From contig NZ_JASITB010000005.1 in assembly GCF_030063455.1 (NCBI RefSeq), positions 62,001 through 126,000 of the forward strand: a stretch of 64,000 nucleotides of DNA. The letters run 5' to 3'. The notes under the pieces were generated by a model. It saw nothing but the letters and a program-made list of their open reading frames with translations, was not told the DNA's origin and did not search any database. Shown here one piece after another: positions 10,035 through 18,553 of the stretch. Both the position numbers and the translations under genes were made by a program. Numbering within the stretch: the stretch's first letter is position 1; every line of letters starts with the position of its first letter. Source of the DNA: Cryobacterium sp. PH31-O1. GTDB taxonomy: Bacteria; Actinomycetota; Actinomycetes; Actinomycetales; Microbacteriaceae.

Positions 10035-10607
10035 CTATCGGGTAGTGGGCGCCGCGAGTCCCGCAGGAACTACCGGGGCGCTCGTGATCGATACGGCACC
10101 GCTCGTTGCCGCCACGTCGTCCGGAAGCTGCGTGAGTGGAGTGCTGCCGGTCAGGAGGGCATTGGGTACGAGGCTGGCCGCTCCGGCCTGCGAACCCGAC
10201 GCCGAGGCCGGCGCACCCAGAACAGCGCCGTCGGAGAGGCGCAGGTAGACGGGGTTGGAGTTGCTGATCATGCCGAGGCCCTCGGCGTTGGCAGCCAGAC
10301 TCTGTGGGGACGATACCCGCACCAGGTCTTCGCTCACGCTGGCGGCGGTGCGGCCGAGCTCGGACTGGCTCGACTGCAGGCTGGAAATCTCGTAGGCGCC
10401 CTGGGAAATTCCGACGCTGAGCAGCAGCTGGGCGACGATGATGGCGGCCATGCCGGCCACCGCGGTGAGAGCGTAGAAGATGCGCGGGCGGGTCCGGCGG
10501 TTCGGGGCGGGCGCGACGAGGCGAAAGCCGCGGCGGGACGGCGCCGCGAGCGGTTCGCGTTCATTCGACTCGTGTTCAATGAACGCGCGTGCCAGGTTGT
10601 CGCTCAT
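10035..10607 (-). CDS. FtsL-like septum-formation membrane protein
   Basis: This 190-residue protein occupies the ftsL slot between rsmH and ftsI. It has a basic cytoplasmic N-terminus of about 45 residues and one transmembrane helix (about 46-68, [20 protein letters not shown]). A heptad-like extracytoplasmic segment follows and contains the pattern [18 protein letters not shown], which resembles FtsL/DivIC proteins. After about residue 130 there is an Ala/Ser/Pro-rich tail, making it longer than typical FtsL. FtsL sequences are poorly conserved, so the call rests on topology and context. Its ATG overlaps rsmH by ATGA. Confidence 0.8.
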   Translation of the reverse strand: MSDNLARAFIEHESNEREPLAAPSRRGFRLVAPAPNRRTRPRIFYALTAVAGMAAIIVAQLLLSVGISQGAYEISSLQSSQSELGRTAASVSEDLVRVSSPQSLAANAEGLGMISNSNPVYLRLSDGAVLGAPASASGSQAGAASLVPNALLTGSTPLTQLPDDVAATSGAVSITSAPVVPAGLAAPTTR

Positions 10608-11560
10608 GCGGCGGCCCTTCTCAGTCTTTCAGCGGCGCGCAGCCTGACCGGCGTCGCGCGGGGGTTGAGTGCCTTTTCTTCGTCGGAGGCCAGTTCGGCA
10701 CCGCGCAGGAGCAGGGAAAACAGCGGTTTGTGTTCGGGCAGTTCCACCGGAAGCCCGGCAGGAGCCGTGGAACCGGATGCGGCGGCGAGGGCCCGCTTGA
10801 CGATGCGGTCTTCGAGCGACTGGTAGGCCATGACGACAATGCGACCGCCGACGGCTACCCGGTCGAGCGCGGCGGGAATGGCGCGTTCGAGCACAGCCAA
10901 TTCCTGGTTGACCTCGATGCGCAAGGCCTGGAATACCCGTTTGGCAGGGTGACCGAGCCGTTGGATGGCGACCGGGGTGGCCCTGGTAATCACGTCGACG
11001 AGCTGGGCTGACCGCACGAAGGGAATCGTTTCGCGAGCCTCGACGATGGCTTTGGCGTAGCGGGCGGAGAGTTTCTCCTCGCCGTAGTCCTGGAAGATGC
11101 GTTTGAGGTCGCGTTCGCTGTAATCGGCGAGGATGCTTTCGGCAGTCAGACCGGCGGTGCCGTCCATGCGCATATCAAGCGGGGCATCCTTGGAGTATGA
11201 GAAGCCGCGTTCGACTCGGTCGATCTGCAGCGAGGAGACGCCGAGGTCGAATAGTACGCCGGCGACCTCGGTGATGCCGAGGTCGTCGAGGGCCGTTCCG
11301 ATGCCGTCATAAACGGTGTGCACGAGATGCACCCGGTCGCCGAAACCCTTGAGTCGTTCCTCGGCGATGGCGAGGGCCTCGGTGTCGCGGTCAAGACCGA
11401 CGAGAATGAGATCGGGAAAGCGCGACAGAATCGCTTCGGCGTGGCCGCCCATGCCGAGTGTCGCGTCGACGAGCACGGCGCCTGGCCGTTCAAGCGCGGG
11501 CGCGAGCAGCTCGACGCAGCGTTCAAGCAGGACCGGGGTGTGGATTTCGTTGCTGGCCAT
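10604..11560 (-). CDS. rsmH: 16S rRNA (cytosine(1402)-N(4))-methyltransferase
   Basis: RsmH (MraW) methylates the N4 position of C1402 in the 16S rRNA P-site. The protein begins with the family signature [10 protein letters not shown] and has the SAM-binding [14 protein letters not shown], the [11 protein letters not shown] motif and [10 protein letters not shown] place the start at the ATG at 11558-11560, because the frame upstream to a GTG at 11611 adds 17 non-conserved residues. A purine-rich GGAGGGGAA at about 11589-11597 is too far from the ATG to settle the start. Confidence 0.93.
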   Translation of the reverse strand: MASNEIHTPVLLERCVELLAPALERPGAVLVDATLGMGGHAEAILSRFPDLILVGLDRDTEALAIAEERLKGFGDRVHLVHTVYDGIGTALDDLGITEVAGVLFDLGVSSLQIDRVERGFSYSKDAPLDMRMDGTAGLTAESILADYSERDLKRIFQDYGEEKLSARYAKAIVEARETIPFVRSAQLVDVITRATPVAIQRLGHPAKRVFQALRIEVNQELAVLERAIPAALDRVAVGGRIVVMAYQSLEDRIVKRALAAASGSTAPAGLPVELPEHKPLFSLLLRGAELASDEEKALNPRATPVRLRAAERLRRAAA

Positions 11561-11659
11561 AATGCCGGGAAAGTCCGTGAGGCCTGATTCCCCTCCATTT
11601 CGTCCTGGCACCGGGGAAGTGTGTCAGGGCAAAAACGGCTGGGAGTCAGGCATCAGGGG

Positions 11660-12091
11660 CTAGAAGAGTCCCGGAATCACCTCCTCCGTCGTGTTGGCGT
11701 ACGAGGTTTCCTGCTCCGCGAGGTATGTGGCCCACGCTTCGCTGTCCCAAATCTCGACTCGGCTGCCAGCACCGATGACGGTCAGTTCCCGGTCAAGCCC
11801 CGCATAGCTGCGCAGGTTGCCGGGGATGGTGACGCGGTTTTGTTTGTCCGGCGTTTCGGAACTCGCCCCAGACAGGAACACCCGGAGGTAGTCGCGAGCT
11901 TGCTTGCTCGTCACCGGTGCCTGGCGGATCTTGTCGTGGAGGGTTTCGAATTCGCGGGTGCTGAACACGTAGATGCAGTGTTCCTGTCCCCGGGTCATCA
12001 CCACGCCGGTGGAGAGTTCGTCCCGAAACTTCGCGGGAAGAATGATGCGACCTTTTTCGTCGAGCCGGGGGGCGTAGGTGCCAAGGAACAT
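11660..12091 (-). CDS. mraZ: Transcriptional regulator MraZ
   Basis: MraZ is the DNA-binding autoregulator that begins dcw operons; it also affects RsmH output. The 143-residue protein has two SpoVT/AbrB-like halves, each with the diagnostic DxKGR-like pattern: first [18 protein letters not shown] (9-26), then [18 protein letters not shown] in the second half. An AAGGGG ribosome site lies just upstream of the ATG. Three GTGG repeats immediately upstream form its likely operator. Confidence 0.97.
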   Translation of the reverse strand: MFLGTYAPRLDEKGRIILPAKFRDELSTGVVMTRGQEHCIYVFSTREFETLHDKIRQAPVTSKQARDYLRVFLSGASSETPDKQNRVTIPGNLRSYAGLDRELTVIGAGSRVEIWDSEAWATYLAEQETSYANTTEEVIPGLF

Positions 12092-12127
12092 GCATCACCC
12101 CTTTCTTCCGGCCAGATTCAGGTGTAG

Positions 12128-12153
12128 CTCCACTTTACTCCACCTTCAACCAC
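12128..12153 (-). promoter_or_regulatory. Candidate MraZ operator: three 10-bp-spaced GTGG repeats
   Basis: On the minus strand, toward mraZ, the sequence has GTGGTT, GTGGAG and GTGGAG at 12153-12148, 12143-12138 and 12133-12128. The spacing is exactly 10 bp, one helical turn. MraZ proteins in other bacteria bind direct repeats with a TGGG/GTGG core at this period. The repeats lie 37-62 bp upstream of the mraZ start, just downstream of a TAAAAT (12163-12168) that could be a -10 element. No convincing -35 is visible. Confidence 0.75.
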
Positions 12154-12281
12154 CAACCTAAGATTTTACGGTGAATTCTGTAATTTGATGCGATTTACTC
12201 TCAAATTCATTGGTATCCAGCCGTGGAGGAAAATGGAGTGCACTTCGCTAAAACGACTGTTTTCGCCCTGCTTTAGGGCAC
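12154..12281. other. Upstream regulatory stretch between the DUF3040 terminator and mraZ
   Basis: This is part of a 330-bp gene-free interval (12092-12421). It is distinctly AT-richer than the flanking genes, as expected of a promoter region for the dcw operon. It contains the TAAAAT hexamer at 12163-12168 on the minus strand. I see no open frame with coding character. Confidence 0.5.
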
Positions 12282-12310
12282 AAAAAAAGGGCCGATCAGA
12301 TGATCGGCCC
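12282..12310 (-). terminator. Rho-independent terminator of the DUF3040 gene
   Basis: GGGCCGATCA and TGATCGGCCC (12289-12298 and 12301-12310) form a perfect 10-bp stem with a 2-base loop. On the minus strand it is followed by seven T residues (12288-12282). The orientation fits termination of the minus-strand DUF3040 gene and insulation of the mraZ promoter. Confidence 0.92.
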
Positions 12311-12421
12311 TGCGAAACTACTTTTCTATGAAGTTATAGGAGCCCGGTGGAGGGGCGTGGTGTGGGCGTCGAACCACTCTCGACCGTCAAGCTGCTGACC
12401 CTAGAGCGACTGACACTCGAG

Positions 12422-12799
12422 CTACTGCCCGTCTTGCCGGCGGTCCCACCGTTCGTTGAGGCGATCCATGAAGCCCTGGGCTGATTTAGCCTGCGCCGGG
12501 CGGCGACCTGGAGCGGACGGCCCCGGTACGGATCGAATGGCTTTGCCGGGCGTCACGGCGATCAGCACACCGCCGAACATGACTATGAAACCGAGAATGC
12601 CGAGCCACAATTGCGCGATGGCAACGCCGGCGATGAGGGCGACGATGCCGGCGACGGCGAGCAGAACGCCGATCGCTATAGAACGATAGTTCGGGCGAAG
12701 CCTCGACGCTCCAACGCTGGCGACAAAGTCGGCATCGTTGTGATAGAGGCTGCGCTCCATCTCTTCAAGGAGTCGCTGCTCCTGTTCCGAAAGCGGCAT
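12422..12799 (-). CDS. DUF3040 family small membrane protein
   Basis: The start is the ATG at 12797-12799, preceded by GGAGGGAATGAG, giving a 125-residue protein that begins MPLSEQEQRLLEEMERSL. That opening is the hallmark of actinobacterial DUF3040 proteins. Two hydrophobic helices follow (about 40-60 and 66-83), then a charged, Pro-rich cytoplasmic tail. The function is unknown. The gene sits beside the dcw cluster but has its own terminator. Confidence 0.9.
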   Translation of the reverse strand: MPLSEQEQRLLEEMERSLYHNDADFVASVGASRLRPNYRSIAIGVLLAVAGIVALIAGVAIAQLWLGILGFIVMFGGVLIAVTPGKAIRSVPGPSAPGRRPAQAKSAQGFMDRLNERWDRRQDGQ

Positions 12800-12918
12800 C
12801 TCATTCCCTCCAGTTACGGGATCGAGCGGGTAGGTTGACAGAATCGAACCGGACAAGCTCAAATCAGTTAAAGCTAACTGCTCAATTCTAACCCCGCCGT
12901 GATGGCTAGGCTATACGG

Positions 12919-14109
12919 GTGCCCGAAAGCAAACACCTGGTCGATTTGGTTCAATCCCGCATCGACGAGTACCTCATGTCCCGCGAACCAATTGTGACCC
13001 TGATCAGCTCTGATTTGGCTCCTCTGATCGACTACTCACGGCAGTTTCTCAGCGGTGGAAAACGGTTCAGGGCCCAGTTTTGTTACTGGGGCGCCCAGAG
13101 CGTTCTGCCGCGGGATTCCGGGCCGAAACCGGACCAGCCCACGGCGAGCGAAACAGCGGCTTTCGCGGTCGACGAGGGTGGCGCATCCGCTGCCCTGGCT
13201 CTCATCGCGGCCGGAATGGCGCCCCGACTCGAAGCCGTAGTGTCGGCAGCCAGCGCGCTGGAGATTTTTCACGCCGCGGCGCTCGTGCACGACGACATTA
13301 TCGATAATTCCGACACTCGGCGCGGTGCGCCGAGCGCCCACAAGCTTTTCGAACGTTTGCACCAGAGTGAGGGTTGGGCCGGCGATCCGGTTTCGTTCGG
13401 GCGGGCGTCGGCGATTTTGCTCGGTGACCTGCTGCTCGGATGGAGCGATGAGCTGCTCGACGAGGGGCTGCATGAGCTCACCGATCGGGTCTCGGCCCGG
13501 CGGGCACGGCGGGAATTCAACCACATGCGCACCGAGGTCACCGCCGGGCAATACCTCGATATTCTCGAGGAGCGAGCTTGGCTGGCCCAGCCAGAAGCGG
13601 AGCTGCTCGACCGGGCCCTGCGGGTAATCGTCTACAAATCGGCCAAGTACAGCGTGCAGGCTCCGCTGGTGATCGGGGCGGCGCTGGCCGGCGCCTCTGA
13701 CGCCCAGCTCAACGCCCTGCGCGCGTTCGGCCTGCCGCTTGGCATGGCTTACCAGCTGCGCGACGATCTGCTCGGCGTGTTCGGTGACGCCGCGGTGACC
13801 GGCAAACCGAGCGGTGACGACCTGACCGAGGGCAAGCGCACTGTGCTGGTCGCGCTGGCGCGGGAGCGGCTCGACGACGCCGACCGCGCGTCACTCGACG
13901 CCGAGCTCGGCGACCCCACCCTCGATGCTGCCAGGATTGGCGCTCTGCAGCGGCTCATCACCGGCAGCGGCGCGGTCGAACGAGTCGAGGCGCTCATCGA
14001 ATCGCAGGTGGTCGAGGCCGTTGCGGCGCTGCAATCAGCGCCGATCAGCGCAGAAGCCAGGCAGAACCTGCTGGACCTGACCGAACGGGTGACGCGCCGG
14101 GCGTTCTGA
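12919..14109 (+). CDS. Polyprenyl diphosphate synthase (long- or medium-chain prenyltransferase)
   Basis: This trans-prenyltransferase condenses isopentenyl diphosphate with allylic diphosphates. The 396-residue protein has the first aspartate-rich motif HDDIIDNSDTRRG and the second QLRDDLLGVFGD, with GGKRFRAQF near the N-terminus. Position and family match M. tuberculosis Rv2173 (IdsA2). Chain length cannot be told by eye. The start is GTG at 12919, with no ribosome site but a TAGGCT hexamer at 12907-12912. That spacing suggests a leaderless mRNA. Confidence 0.93.
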   Translation: MPESKHLVDLVQSRIDEYLMSREPIVTLISSDLAPLIDYSRQFLSGGKRFRAQFCYWGAQSVLPRDSGPKPDQPTASETAAFAVDEGGASAALALIAAGMAPRLEAVVSAASALEIFHAAALVHDDIIDNSDTRRGAPSAHKLFERLHQSEGWAGDPVSFGRASAILLGDLLLGWSDELLDEGLHELTDRVSARRARREFNHMRTEVTAGQYLDILEERAWLAQPEAELLDRALRVIVYKSAKYSVQAPLVIGAALAGASDAQLNALRAFGLPLGMAYQLRDDLLGVFGDAAVTGKPSGDDLTEGKRTVLVALARERLDDADRASLDAELGDPTLDAARIGALQRLITGSGAVERVEALIESQVVEAVAALQSAPISAEARQNLLDLTERVTRRAF

Positions 14110-14122
14110 ACCGGCGGCCTGC

Positions 14123-14174
14123 CGCCCACTCGGGCGGGGCTTAGGCCACGCCCACTCGGGCGGGGCTTAGGCCA
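14123..14174. repeat. 26-bp perfect tandem duplication with internal hairpin between convergent genes
   Basis: CGCCCACTCGGGCGGGGC plus TTAGGCCA occurs twice head to tail, at 14123-14148 and 14149-14174. Each copy contains GCCC-ACTC-GGGC, a short stem-loop. The second copy includes the TAA stop of the Rv2175c-like gene (14167-14169). The element lies between two convergent genes and may act as a bidirectional terminator, although there is no T-run. Confidence 0.85.
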
Positions 14175-14499
14175 GGGCCTGGGCGACCCGACGAACTTCG
14201 GCCTTGCGTCCGGCCCGGAGGGCTTGAATCGGGGGAACGCCGAGGCTGTCGTCGACCTCGAGCAACCAGGTCATGGCCTGCATGTCGGTGAAGCCGTCAT
14301 CGGCCAGCACGAACAGGGTGCCGCGCAGTTCGGGAACGGGAGCGCCGTCGCGCAGAAAAAGAGCCGGTACCGATACGACGTTGTCCCGCCGGATGGCCAG
14401 CAAATACTTGTCGTCAATCAGGTGCCGCACGCGGCTCTGGCTCATTCCGAGCAGGTTGACAAGGGCAGGAATAGTCAGCCACTCGGGCTCTGTAGACAC
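14167..14499 (-). CDS. Rv2175c-like winged-helix DNA-binding protein
   Basis: The GTG at 14497-14499 lies 8 nt after AAGGGGG, giving a 110-residue protein that begins MSTEPEWLTIPALVNLLGMS. The N-terminal half is a helix-turn-helix (WLTIPALVNLLGMSQSRVRH). The C-terminal half has the conserved tail ending in GRKAEVRRVAQALA. In M. tuberculosis Rv2175c is a DNA-binding substrate of PknL; here the kinase gene is two genes away. A longer frame reaches 14874 but overlaps the divergent LysM gene and is not conserved-looking. Confidence 0.88.
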   Translation of the reverse strand: MSTEPEWLTIPALVNLLGMSQSRVRHLIDDKYLLAIRRDNVVSVPALFLRDGAPVPELRGTLFVLADDGFTDMQAMTWLLEVDDSLGVPPIQALRAGRKAEVRRVAQALA

Positions 14500-14708
14500 G
14501 TCGCTCACCCCCTTAGCTTCCCATGATTCGGGGCCGCGAAAAAACCTCCGGCCGTTTTCTGTCGTGATCAGTGCCAATTCATGCTGCCCATTCAATTGAC
14601 TCCCCTTCACAATTGTGAAAACCTCACAGTGGGGATTGCTATACGCGACTCGATGCCGTACGAAAGTGAGGTACGGATCGGCCGCGTGCGCACAATGAAC
14701 GGAGCGCC
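14500..14708. promoter_or_regulatory. Divergent promoter region between the Rv2175c-like and LysM genes
   Basis: This 209-bp gene-free interval separates divergently transcribed genes. It holds the AAGGGGG ribosome site for the minus-strand gene and GGAGCGCC in front of the plus-strand ATG. It is locally AT-richer around 14520-14650. An AATTGTGAAAACCTCACAGT-like imperfect palindrome lies near 14611-14630. I cannot assign promoter hexamers with confidence. Confidence 0.45.
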
Positions 14709-16049
14709 ATGTCGACCAAGGTGAAAACGAATACAACGGAAGCTGCGGCGTCGTCCGGACGCAGCGCGACCGCTTCCGGTGTTGCTCGTGTTGGCGTTGC
14801 CGATCTATCCGGCGCAGAGACTCCGACGAAACAGCGGGCGAAGAAGCCCGGTGACCTGCGTTCGCGCCCGGCACTGTTGACCGTGCCGATCGTGCTCGTC
14901 AGTACCCTCGCGATCAGCCTCAATCTGGCCGCGCCCGCCCAAGCGCAGGCCCTCGCGAAGAAGCCGCTCAAGTCCAAGCTCGCTGAGGCCTCTCCCGTGG
15001 TGGCACTGGCGGCGGTCGCCGCCGTGCAGGTCGCCCCGATACAGGTCGCCCCCGTGCAGTATTCGGTCGTGGACGGCGACACCGTGAGCGGCATCGCCGC
15101 CCGGTTCGGTCTTTCGACGGCGGCCGTGCTGGCGCTGAACGGTCTCGATTCCCGGGCCCTGATCTTCGCGGGCCAGGTTTTGACCCTGACCCAGGCGGCG
15201 GCGCCGGCCGCAGCCCCGGCCGTGCCGGCGGCATCCGCTGGCAGCTACACCGTGCAAAGCGGTGACACCATCAGCGGCATCGCGTCGGCCCACGGGCTCA
15301 AGACCGCCGATGTTCTCGGGGCCAACGGGCTGACCGGGAGCAGCGTCATTTTTCCCGGCCAGGTTGTTCTGCTGGCCGCGGCGCCGGCGATGGAGGCGGC
15401 GGTGTTCGTGGCGCCGGTAGCCGCAGCCGTGGCCACGCACACGATCGCCTCGGGTGAGACCATCACGGCCGTGGCCAGTGCGGCCGGGGTCAGCGTGCAG
15501 GCCGTGCTCGACGCCAATGGCCTGGGCTGGTCGAGCATTATCTACCCGGGGCAGGTGTTGACCCTGCCGGTCACCGGCCCACCGGCATCCGTTGCGGCGG
15601 CTGCCGCTCCGATCACGGTTGCCACGGCCGGTGTGGTCACCCCGATGTCGGAAGAAATGCGCCTGAACGCCCAGACGATCGTGTCGGTCGGGCGCGGCGC
15701 GGGAGTGGGCGATACCGGTCTCGTCGTCGCCCTGGCTGCCGCAGCCCAGGAATCGGGGCTGCGCAACGTCGACCACGGCGACCGCGATTCCCTGGGCCTG
15801 TTCCAGCAGCGCCCGAGCGCCGGCTGGGGCACCCCGGAGCAGGTACTCGACCCGGTGAGGGCCAGCCTTGCCTTCTTCGGCGGCGCGAGCAACCCGAACC
15901 CCGATGTGACCAGGGGTCTGCTCGACATTCCCGGCTGGGAGACGATGAGCGTCACCCAGGCGGCGCAAGCCGTTCAGATTTCGGCTTACCCTGACTACTA
16001 CGCCAAGTGGGAAACGTCGGCGCGGGCCTGGCTCAGCCAGATCGGCTAA
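14709..16049 (+). CDS. Secreted protein with three LysM domains and a C-terminal lysozyme-like domain
   Basis: This is probably a cell-wall-associated protein or hydrolase. A 50-residue basic lead is followed by a hydrophobic signal or anchor (about 55-80, ending APAQAQA). Three peptidoglycan-binding LysM repeats follow at about 118-160, 180-222 and 244-286, each with a GDT/GET-I-x-(A/G)-I/V core. A C-terminal domain (about 310-446) holds AAAQESGLRNVDHGDRDSLG and FQQRPSAGWGTPEQVLDP, as in actinobacterial lytic-transglycosylase-like proteins. The Glu in AQESGL is the likely catalytic acid. It lies between PknL-type signalling genes. Confidence 0.85.
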   Translation: MSTKVKTNTTEAAASSGRSATASGVARVGVADLSGAETPTKQRAKKPGDLRSRPALLTVPIVLVSTLAISLNLAAPAQAQALAKKPLKSKLAEASPVVALAAVAAVQVAPIQVAPVQYSVVDGDTVSGIAARFGLSTAAVLALNGLDSRALIFAGQVLTLTQAAAPAAAPAVPAASAGSYTVQSGDTISGIASAHGLKTADVLGANGLTGSSVIFPGQVVLLAAAPAMEAAVFVAPVAAAVATHTIASGETITAVASAAGVSVQAVLDANGLGWSSIIYPGQVLTLPVTGPPASVAAAAAPITVATAGVVTPMSEEMRLNAQTIVSVGRGAGVGDTGLVVALAAAAQESGLRNVDHGDRDSLGLFQQRPSAGWGTPEQVLDPVRASLAFFGGASNPNPDVTRGLLDIPGWETMSVTQAAQAVQISAYPDYYAKWETSARAWLSQIG

Positions 16050-16134
16050 CTTCGGTGCGGTCCAGACAGGGCCCGTTGACCCCCGACCGGGACGGTTTCT
16101 GCGCGCCGCGCGCCGGTGGCGTCACCAAATTCCG

Positions 16135-16140
16135 TAGAAT
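16135..16140 (+). promoter_or_regulatory. Candidate -10 element (TAGAAT) for a leaderless kinase mRNA
   Basis: TAGAAT lies 6 nt upstream of the GTG start at 16147. With a usual -10 to start-site distance, transcription would begin at or next to the GTG. No good -35 is visible. The AAGGA directly abutting the GTG is too close to act as a normal ribosome site. Confidence 0.45.
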
Positions 16141-16146
16141 CAAGGA

Positions 16147-18108
16147 GTGAGCGTTCCCTCGACCGACCCGATGATCGGCCGTCTAATCGACGGCCGGTAT
16201 CAGGTGCGCTCCCGCATCGCGCGCGGGGGCATGGCCACGGTCTACCTCGCCACCGACCTGCGGCTGGACCGCCGGGTCGCCATCAAGATCATGCACGGCC
16301 ATCTCGCTGACGACAGCGCGTTCAAGATCCGCTTCATTCAGGAGGCCAGGTCGGCGGCGCGACTGGCCCACCCCAACGTCGTGAACGTGTTTGACCAGGG
16401 CCAGGATGCCGACATGGCCTATCTCGTGATGGAGTACCTGCCGGGGATCACGCTGCGCGACCTGCTCAAGGATTACGGACGACTCACCGCGGAGCAGACC
16501 CTCGACATTCTCGAAGCCGTGCTGAGCGGGCTCGCCGCCGCCCACAAGGCCGGCATCGTGCACCGCGACGTCAAACCGGAGAACGTGCTGCTCGCCGACG
16601 ACGGCCGCATCAAGATCAGCGACTTCGGCCTGGCCCGCGCGGTCAACAACAACACAGCGACGGGCCAGGCCCTGCTCGGCACCATCGCCTACCTCTCCCC
16701 CGAGCTCGTCACGCGCGGCATCGCCGACGCGCGTAGCGACATCTATGCCCTCGGCATCATGACCTTTGAAATGCTCACCGGCGAACAGCCTTACGTGGGC
16801 GAAGCTCCCATGCAGATCGCCTATCAGCACGCCAATGACACCGTGCCGATGCCGAGCAGCCGGGTCTCGGACATTCCCCGCGAACTCGACGAACTCGTGC
16901 TCTGGTCCACCGCGCGCGATCCCGAAGACCGTCCCCGGGATGCCAGGGTCATGCTCGACCAGCTGCACGATGTGAGCGCTCTCGTGCGCGGCGGCACCCA
17001 GGAACTGGCCATGCAATCCACCATGGTGCTGCCCGCAAGTATGCGCACCGGTGCCAATGCCCTCGCGGATGCCGAAACGCAGGTTCTCGGCGCCAAGCTC
17101 GCTCCCACAAAACCTCCCGCCGCGACCCTGCTGGGCATTCACCCGGTCGGCACCGGCCCGGTCGGCCCCCCCGACAGCGGCGACCTCCTGAGCAAGAAGG
17201 CGGACAAACGAAAGCGCCGTGGCTTCTGGCTGTTTACCCTCGTCATCCTCATCGCGGTTGCCCTCGGCGGAACCGGCTGGTATTTCGGGTCCGGCCCCGG
17301 GTCTGACGTGTCCTTACCCGACTTCGCGACGGCCTCCCCCGAGGCCGCCTCGTCGCAGCTGACCGAGCTCGGTCTGGTCCCTCAGCTCGGCGGCGCGTTC
17401 AGCGCCTCCATCGCCGAGGGACTCGTCATCGGCACCGATCCGGATGCCGGCAGCCGCGTCCCACAAAACAGCACCGTCACGGTCATCGTTTCCCAGGGCC
17501 TACAGCCCATCACCCTGCCGACCCTGGCGGGATTGCCGCAGGAGGCGGCATCCGCTGCGATTACCGATCTGAAAGCAGTGGTCGGCAGTATCGACCCTGT
17601 ATTTAACGGCGACGTTGCCGAGGGCTCGGTCGTATCCGCCAGCAAGGAGTCCGACGGCGCCGACGTCTCGGCCGGCGGCGCCTACTTCGAAGGCCTGACC
17701 GTGAACCTCGTCGTCTCACTCGGAGCTATCCCCAATGTCGACGGCAAGACCGTGGCTGAGGCCACCGACATTCTGGTCGGCAAGAACCTACTCGTGGTCT
17801 CGGGCGAACAGACCTACAGTGACACGGTCGCTGAGGGTGACGTCATCACCGCCCAGGTGCCAGAGGGCACCCTGCGCGAGGGTGCCACCCTCACCCTGGT
17901 GATCTCCCGCGGGCCAGAGCCGGTCATCGTGCCCAACGTGGTCGGTAAGTCGTGGGCGGACGGCAAGAAAGCCCTTACCGATCTTGGCTTCGAGTTGATG
18001 TATGACACCCGTCTCGATGCCGTCGGACTATTGCTGAAGATTTCAGCGACTGACCCGGTAGCGGGTACGTCAGTCGCAAAGGGAAGCAAAATCTCAATAA
18101 GCCCGTAG
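16147..18108 (+). CDS. pknL: PASTA-domain Ser/Thr protein kinase, PknL type
   Basis: This transmembrane kinase is expected to sense muropeptides outside and phosphorylate targets inside, plausibly the neighbouring Rv2175c-like regulator. In the 653-residue protein the kinase domain spans about 19-290. It has the glycine loop IARGGMATVY, lysine Lys47 in VAIK, HRDVKPEN (139-146) and DFG (159-161). One transmembrane helix lies at about 359-380, followed by four PASTA repeats to the C-terminus. The gene set around it matches M. tuberculosis Rv2173-Rv2187. The mycobacterial PknL has no PASTA domains, so this is the longer form. Confidence 0.93.
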   Translation: MSVPSTDPMIGRLIDGRYQVRSRIARGGMATVYLATDLRLDRRVAIKIMHGHLADDSAFKIRFIQEARSAARLAHPNVVNVFDQGQDADMAYLVMEYLPGITLRDLLKDYGRLTAEQTLDILEAVLSGLAAAHKAGIVHRDVKPENVLLADDGRIKISDFGLARAVNNNTATGQALLGTIAYLSPELVTRGIADARSDIYALGIMTFEMLTGEQPYVGEAPMQIAYQHANDTVPMPSSRVSDIPRELDELVLWSTARDPEDRPRDARVMLDQLHDVSALVRGGTQELAMQSTMVLPASMRTGANALADAETQVLGAKLAPTKPPAATLLGIHPVGTGPVGPPDSGDLLSKKADKRKRRGFWLFTLVILIAVALGGTGWYFGSGPGSDVSLPDFATASPEAASSQLTELGLVPQLGGAFSASIAEGLVIGTDPDAGSRVPQNSTVTVIVSQGLQPITLPTLAGLPQEAASAAITDLKAVVGSIDPVFNGDVAEGSVVSASKESDGADVSAGGAYFEGLTVNLVVSLGAIPNVDGKTVAEATDILVGKNLLVVSGEQTYSDTVAEGDVITAQVPEGTLREGATLTLVISRGPEPVIVPNVVGKSWADGKKALTDLGFELMYDTRLDAVGLLLKISATDPVAGTSVAKGSKISISP

Positions 18109-18177
18109 GGCGTCCTTCCCCTGCCCAGTGGTGCATCGGAAGCCTGGCCGGCTCAGTTCGAAAGGACCTAACGCCCC

Positions 18178-18241
18178 GGGCCCACCTTACGAACGTGGGC
18201 CCGGTCTATATGCTGGGCCCACGGACGGGGCCCGGGCCCGC
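18178..18241. repeat. Structured GGGCCC palindromic element, copy A
   Basis: This 64-bp element aligns without gaps to copy B with 51 identical positions. It has CGTGGGCCC (18194-18202) pairing perfectly with GGGCCCACG (18215-18223) around a 12-base loop. The flanking GGGCCCAC at 18178-18185 can pair with the same GTGGGCCC. It lies about 70 bp after the kinase stop and could act as its terminator, although no T-run follows. Confidence 0.85.
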
Positions 18242-18553
18242 ACCGCGCCGCACCGCACCGCACCGCTTCGCACCGAACCGCACCGAACACTGGTGGAATA
18301 CTTTTGAAGAAGCGGCGGGAGGTTGCCCGCGTGGTTGCGCACGTTGGAGCGAGAAACGGATGCCGAGTGGCCAGCGCACCTAAACCCGGAGAATTTCGGG
18401 ACCGAAACTCGGTGATTTTCGCGACACGCCGCACATTCATATCTCGGACACGGCATGTCGCAATTTTTTCCGAGTTTGCATGCAGCGGAGCTGGCGCTTG
18501 CTCCCGCCCGAGGCAGCAGCCGGCATCCGCCGGCGATTGACCGCACCGGCGCT

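Noticed and set aside
18168-18440. Minus-strand frame in the same interval
   Set aside because: Its C-terminal half is translation of the CACCG repeats and palindrome, so it is not coding-like.
18304-18540. Small plus-strand frame between the palindromic elements
   Set aside because: TTG start, no ribosome site, no recognised motif, Arg/Cys-rich composition.
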